Assembly (NCBI GenBank): GCA_937863625.1
Contig: CALMGO010000347.1
Location: forward strand, 1-6,535
From: an uncultured bacterium
GTDB taxonomy: Bacteria; Planctomycetota; DG-23; SLPQ01
Reading direction: 5' to 3'
Length of the DNA stretch: 6,535 nucleotides
Shown here: positions 5,211 through 6,535 of the stretch, piece by piece
How positions within the stretch are numbered: position 1 is the stretch's first letter
How the letters are laid out: every line of letters starts with the position of its first letter
Program-made: the position numbers and the translations under genes
The notes under the pieces: generated by a model
Told to the model about the DNA's origin: nothing
What the model saw: the letters and a program-made list of their open reading frames with translations, nothing else
Databases searched by the model: none

Positions 5211-6535
5211 TCACTCCTCGTCGTCGGCCGACAGGGCCTCGCCCGAAACTGCGGGTCCCTTCCAGACGCCTGCGCCGAAGGTCGAGACGATTATCCGGGT
5301 TTTATTGAGCGGGGGAAAGCAGACACGTGTTACCGCGGGAAACGGCACCCAGTCGATCGGTATCCATGACGTGTTGGCGTCCTTGCTGAGCCAGAGACCG
5401 TGATCCATGGTAGACACGTAAACATGGTCCTGATCGTGTGGGGAAACGGAGACAAACCATGCGCGAACGGGCGGCGCGTCGGTGCCCGGCAGGCTTCCAG
5501 GCGGGATGAAATCCTCATCTTTTCTGGCGCGGCTGTAAATCTTACCCCCATGCTCAAAGCGATAGAGGCCGCCCTCACGGGAGCCGGGAATGCTGGACGC
5601 CGCCAAGTATACGACGAGTGGATAGCGAGTGTCGAAGTCAAAACCTCCCGGCCAGTGGAGTTGAAGGTCGCCGGTCATTTCCTCCCACGTTTCACCGCCG
5701 GTAGTCGAATACCACAAACCGCCTGCGACGGGGAAATCATCCCCTGAACGGGAGCCGGTGACGCTGCAGTATACGTCACCGCTGGTGGGGTGGACTTTTA
5801 CCATGAAAACGTGATTGTTTCCCTCGCGGGCGAGGCCGAGAGACTTGCGTTCCCAGGTCTTTCCCGCGTCTGTGGACTTGTAGACACCGTCCCCATACAT
5901 AGCGGCGTAAAGGGTGACAGCGTTCCTGGTGCTCTTCGGGTCTACGGTGACGTAAGTGCAAGGCAGGTCCGGAAGCCCTGTCCCAACCGGGCGCCATGTG
6001 AGCCCGTAATCGTCGCTGGTCACGACGCCACCTGACGGGTCAACGTGGTCGATCTGATCCCATGAGGGAATTCCGGGTTGGCTGCCTATTGCTGCATAGA
6101 GTCTGCCTTCTCGAGACGGGTCGACGGCAATATTGTAGACAGTGCCTTGAAAGGGACAGCCTGGCATAGCACTACGCCATGTCTTGCCGCGGTCGGCACT
6201 TGCCGTGAGGCCCAGGTCGTTGTAGGCGATGAACACTTGCGCATTCTTGTGCGTGTCGATGTAGTACTCCCAGGGGCAATTGGATTCCAGGCCGATCGAC
6301 GCATACGTAGACGGTCCGGCGGAACCGGTGAACCGTGGCGCGTTTGTGACCTGTTTCCAGACGGCGCCGCTGTTACTGCTGGCGTAGAGAGTGCCGCGCA
6401 CGGCAAGAAGGCAATTGGTGCTGCTCATATCGGAGACGCCGAGGCATGCAGGGGCAATCGCGTAGGGGCGCGCAAGAGATTCATTTATCCAAGATCTTTC
6501 GACGTTAACAGCTCCCAAAGACCTGTCCGCATTGA
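5211..6535 (-). CDS. BNR/Asp-box beta-propeller protein (sortilin/VPS10- or GH74-like fold), 5' end outside window
   Basis: The frame stays open to the right edge: codons for N-A-D-R-S precede the TTG at 6516-6518, so that TTG is probably not the start and the N-terminus is missing. Counting from the TTG, 435 residues are visible. They carry repeated Asp-box motifs of the SxDxGxTW type: SSNSGAVW (47-54), SADRGKTW (107-114), SDDYGLTW (168-175), STDAGKTW (215-222), STTGGETW (271-278) and SKDANTSW (378-385). These alternate with strand pairs such as VDPxxxxxLYAA, typical of BNR-repeat propellers seen in sialidases, xyloglucanases, sortilins and many exported proteins of unknown role. A roughly 100-residue gap between the fifth and sixth boxes includes a blade without a clear box (about 310-335, GGLYRFEHGG). 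No catalytic signature of a sialidase or GH74 enzyme is identifiable, so enzyme activity should not be assumed. The C-terminus is acidic (SADDEE). Probably exported, but the signal peptide would lie outside the window. Confidence 0.85.
   Translation of the reverse strand, partial: NADRSLGAVNVERSWINESLARPYAIAPACLGVSDMSSTNCLLAVRGTLYASSNSGAVWKQVTNAPRFTGSAGPSTYASIGLESNCPWEYYIDTHKNAQVFIAYNDLGLTASADRGKTWRSAMPGCPFQGTVYNIAVDPSREGRLYAAIGSQPGIPSWDQIDHVDPSGGVVTSDDYGLTWRPVGTGLPDLPCTYVTVDPKSTRNAVTLYAAMYGDGVYKSTDAGKTWERKSLGLAREGNNHVFMVKVHPTSGDVYCSVTGSRSGDDFPVAGGLWYSTTGGETWEEMTGDLQLHWPGGFDFDTRYPLVVYLAASSIPGSREGGLYRFEHGGKIYSRARKDEDFIPPGSLPGTDAPPVRAWFVSVSPHDQDHVYVSTMDHGLWLSKDANTSWIPIDWVPFPAVTRVCFPPLNKTRIIVSTFGAGVWKGPAVSGEALSADDEE
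5364..6380 (-). repeat. Six Asp-box (BNR) protein repeats
   Basis: Six SxDxGxTW-like motifs are encoded at about 6357-6380, 6177-6200, 5994-6017, 5853-5876, 5685-5708 and 5364-5387 (minus strand). The spacings are 60, 61, 47, 56 and 107 residues. The boxes are diverged at the DNA level, so this is an old protein-level repeat rather than a recent tandem duplication. Confidence 0.85.

Noticed and set aside
4765..5403. 212-codon open frame on the plus strand across the 5' end of the lipoprotein gene and the intergenic gap
   Set aside because: It runs antisense to well-supported genes, its product is low-complexity Ser/Ala/Arg-rich with no recognisable family, and it is what GC-rich coding sequence produces on the opposite strand.
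6516..6518. TTG as the start codon of the propeller gene
   Set aside because: The frame is open to the window edge upstream of it and no Shine-Dalgarno is seen in the few bases available. The first visible residues already look like the interior of a propeller protein.

Overview
The window is roughly 57-60% GC by eye, bacterial in style and densely coding. I see no tRNA, rRNA, CRISPR array, insertion sequence or phage gene. It has four protein genes: one on the plus strand running in from the left edge, and three on the minus strand running in from the right edge. The organism cannot be named from this sequence. The strong Shine-Dalgarno sites, a TATAAT-like -10 box, a bacterial lipoprotein signal and the bacterial type of chorismate synthase point to a bacterium. 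Large exported DUF3857/transglutaminase-like proteins and BNR-repeat proteins are common in poorly cultured environmental phyla, but that is only a hint.

Layout. Bases 1-882 (+) hold the C-terminal three quarters or so of chorismate synthase (aroC), the last enzyme of the shikimate pathway. It ends 18 bases from the end of the convergent minus-strand genes. Bases 901-2949 (-) and 2946-5135 (-) are two large exported proteins of the same architecture: a signal peptide, a small beta-rich module, a DUF3857-like region, a transglutaminase-like fold and a C-terminal DUF3858-like region. They overlap by 4 bp (ATGA) and are almost certainly co-translated. The upstream one (2946-5135) is a predicted lipoprotein with a complete Cys-His-Asp triad. 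The downstream one (901-2949) has lost the Cys and the Asp and keeps only the His, so it looks like a pseudoenzyme. Bases 5211-6535 (-) hold the C-terminal part of a BNR/Asp-box beta-propeller protein whose start lies outside the window.

How they work together. The paralogous pair is the most interesting element: a membrane-anchored, apparently active transglutaminase-like protein is translationally coupled to a soluble or non-lipidated inactive relative, which suggests a heteromeric or regulator/enzyme pair in the cell envelope. The 75-bp gap before the pair contains a TATAAT and a near-perfect Shine-Dalgarno, so the pair may have its own promoter even though the propeller gene reads in the same direction just upstream. 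aroC appears to be an unrelated housekeeping neighbour. It carries an unusually long segment before its CPD motif.
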